Shown here: one piece after another, positions 63,310 to 64,000 of the stretch
How the letters are laid out: the number at the start of each line of letters is the position of its first letter
How positions within the stretch are numbered: position 1 is the first letter of the stretch
DNA from: Peribacillus cavernae
GTDB taxonomy: Bacteria > Bacillota > Bacilli > Bacillales > DSM-1321
Direction of reading: 5' to 3'
Assembly (NCBI RefSeq): GCF_003989135.1
Contig: NZ_RYZZ01000029.1
Span: forward strand, 1 to 64,000
Length of the DNA: 64,000 bases
The notes under the pieces: generated by a model
What the model saw: only the letters and a program-made list of their open reading frames with translations
Told to the model about the DNA's origin: nothing
Database searches by the model: none
Made by a program: the position numbers and the translations under genes

Positions 63310-64000
63310 TTCAGATCTATTTTTCGATCATCAATTCCCCTAAACGATCTTAAATCTGAATCATCGCTCTTAATTGAGAGAATATTACTATTCTGGCAAG
63401 GTTTTTTCCACAACCCATAGAAATTCTCCTCAATTATTTCATTTTCCTATTAGAAAACTGCGATCGATCATAAATTTCGATCATCGCTCTTACATTTGGA
63501 TTAACGCTCTTAAATCCGAATAATCGCTCTTACCTCTTGAATAATCGCTCTTAAATGGGAAAACGTTAGGATTCCGGCAAGTTTTCTTTCACAACCCATA
63601 GGACTTCTCCTCAATATTTCATTTTTCTTATTGGAAAAACTACGATCGATCATAAATTTCGATGATCGCTCTTACATTTGGATTAACGCTCTTAAATCTG
63701 AATCATCGCTCTTAATTGAGAGAATATTACTATTCCGGCAAGGTTTCTTCCACAACCCATAGGAATTCTCCTCAATATTTTCATTTTCCTATTAGAAAAG
63801 CTACGATCGATCATAAATTTCGATGATCGCTCTTACATTTGGATTAACGCTCTTAAATCCGAATAATCGCTCTTAAATGAGAAAACGTTAGGATTCCGAC
63901 AAGGTTTCTTCCACAACCCATAGGAATTCTCCTCAATATTTTCATTTTCCTATTAGAAAAGCTACGATCGATCATAAATTTCGATGATCGCTCTTACATT
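63310..64000. repeat. tandem repeat array, 161-182 bp units with about 20-bp subunits
   Basis: The unit start CGATCGATCATAAATTTCGA occurs at 63461, 63643, 63804 and 63965, giving periods of 182, 161 and 161 bp. A diverged unit precedes from about 63310. Each unit contains three or four subunits with CGCTCTTA at 20-21-bp spacing (63485, 63505, 63525, 63546 in the first) and a constant part (TTCCGGCAAGGTTTCTTCCA, CAACCCATAGGAATTCTCCT). The longer first unit has one extra subunit. It continues past the window edge. No coding content. Confidence 0.85.

Noticed and set aside
63310-64000. CRISPR-like array
   Set aside because: Repeats are nested and the sequence between CGCTCTTA motifs recurs from unit to unit, so there are no unique spacers; no cas genes are present.

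Overview
The window is low-to-moderate GC chromosomal DNA of a spore-forming Bacillaceae (Bacillus-like). This rests on the gene content and order of the right two thirds. On the minus strand there are yebE-yebG, the twelve-gene pur operon (purEKBCSQLFMNHD), yerA, yerC, pcrB-pcrA-ligA-camS, rocA, gatCAB, dagK and rlmCD. This is the B. subtilis purE-to-yefA segment seen in reverse. A guanine-type purine riboswitch and a PurBox precede purE, as in B. subtilis.

Layout. Positions 1-9.5 kb are a decayed accessory zone: a 5'-truncated (p)ppGpp synthetase, an intact OFA-type MFS transporter, an ASCH protein, a broken LytTR regulator beside an intact DUF3021 gene, a frameshifted MFS gene, DUF4256, YdeI-like scraps, an AlkD-like protein, a truncated LrgB and an IS3 remnant. 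Positions 9.5-13.7 kb hold the most interesting unit: a two-gene operon with a GmrSD-like nuclease (DUF262 + DUF1524 + DUF4268) and an ADP-ribosylglycohydrolase fused to DUF6508 and an unassigned C-terminal domain. I read it as a candidate uncharacterised defence system. It lies beyond rlmCD, at a locus that in B. subtilis carries acquired DNA-modification and toxin genes.

Positions 14-22 kb carry a Dus enzyme, rlmCD, small acetyltransferases, a truncated fosB, a poly-gamma-glutamate hydrolase and dagK. Positions 22-26 kb hold a three-gene sugar ABC importer with no ATPase gene. Positions 26-32 kb mix small intact genes (lipoprotein, DCC oxidoreductase, GNAT, S66 peptidase, VOC) with remnants. 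Positions 32-48 kb are housekeeping genes: gatCAB, a sporulation-type histidine kinase, rocA, camS, ligA, pcrA, pcrB, yerC, yerA. Positions 48-62 kb are the pur operon with its leader, then yebG and yebE. The right end holds a remnant 5S rRNA gene interrupted by foreign hairpin sequence, lying among short-period repeat arrays.

Several repeat families stand out. A 376-bp element occurs twice at about 99% identity (5986 and 19430), with a third diverged piece (7664) in which a stem has changed on both sides. A GC-rich, hairpin-built dispersed repeat sits downstream of yerC, between purH and purD, in the purE leader, and inside the 5S remnant. A 161-bp tandem array built from about 20-bp subunits runs off the right edge.
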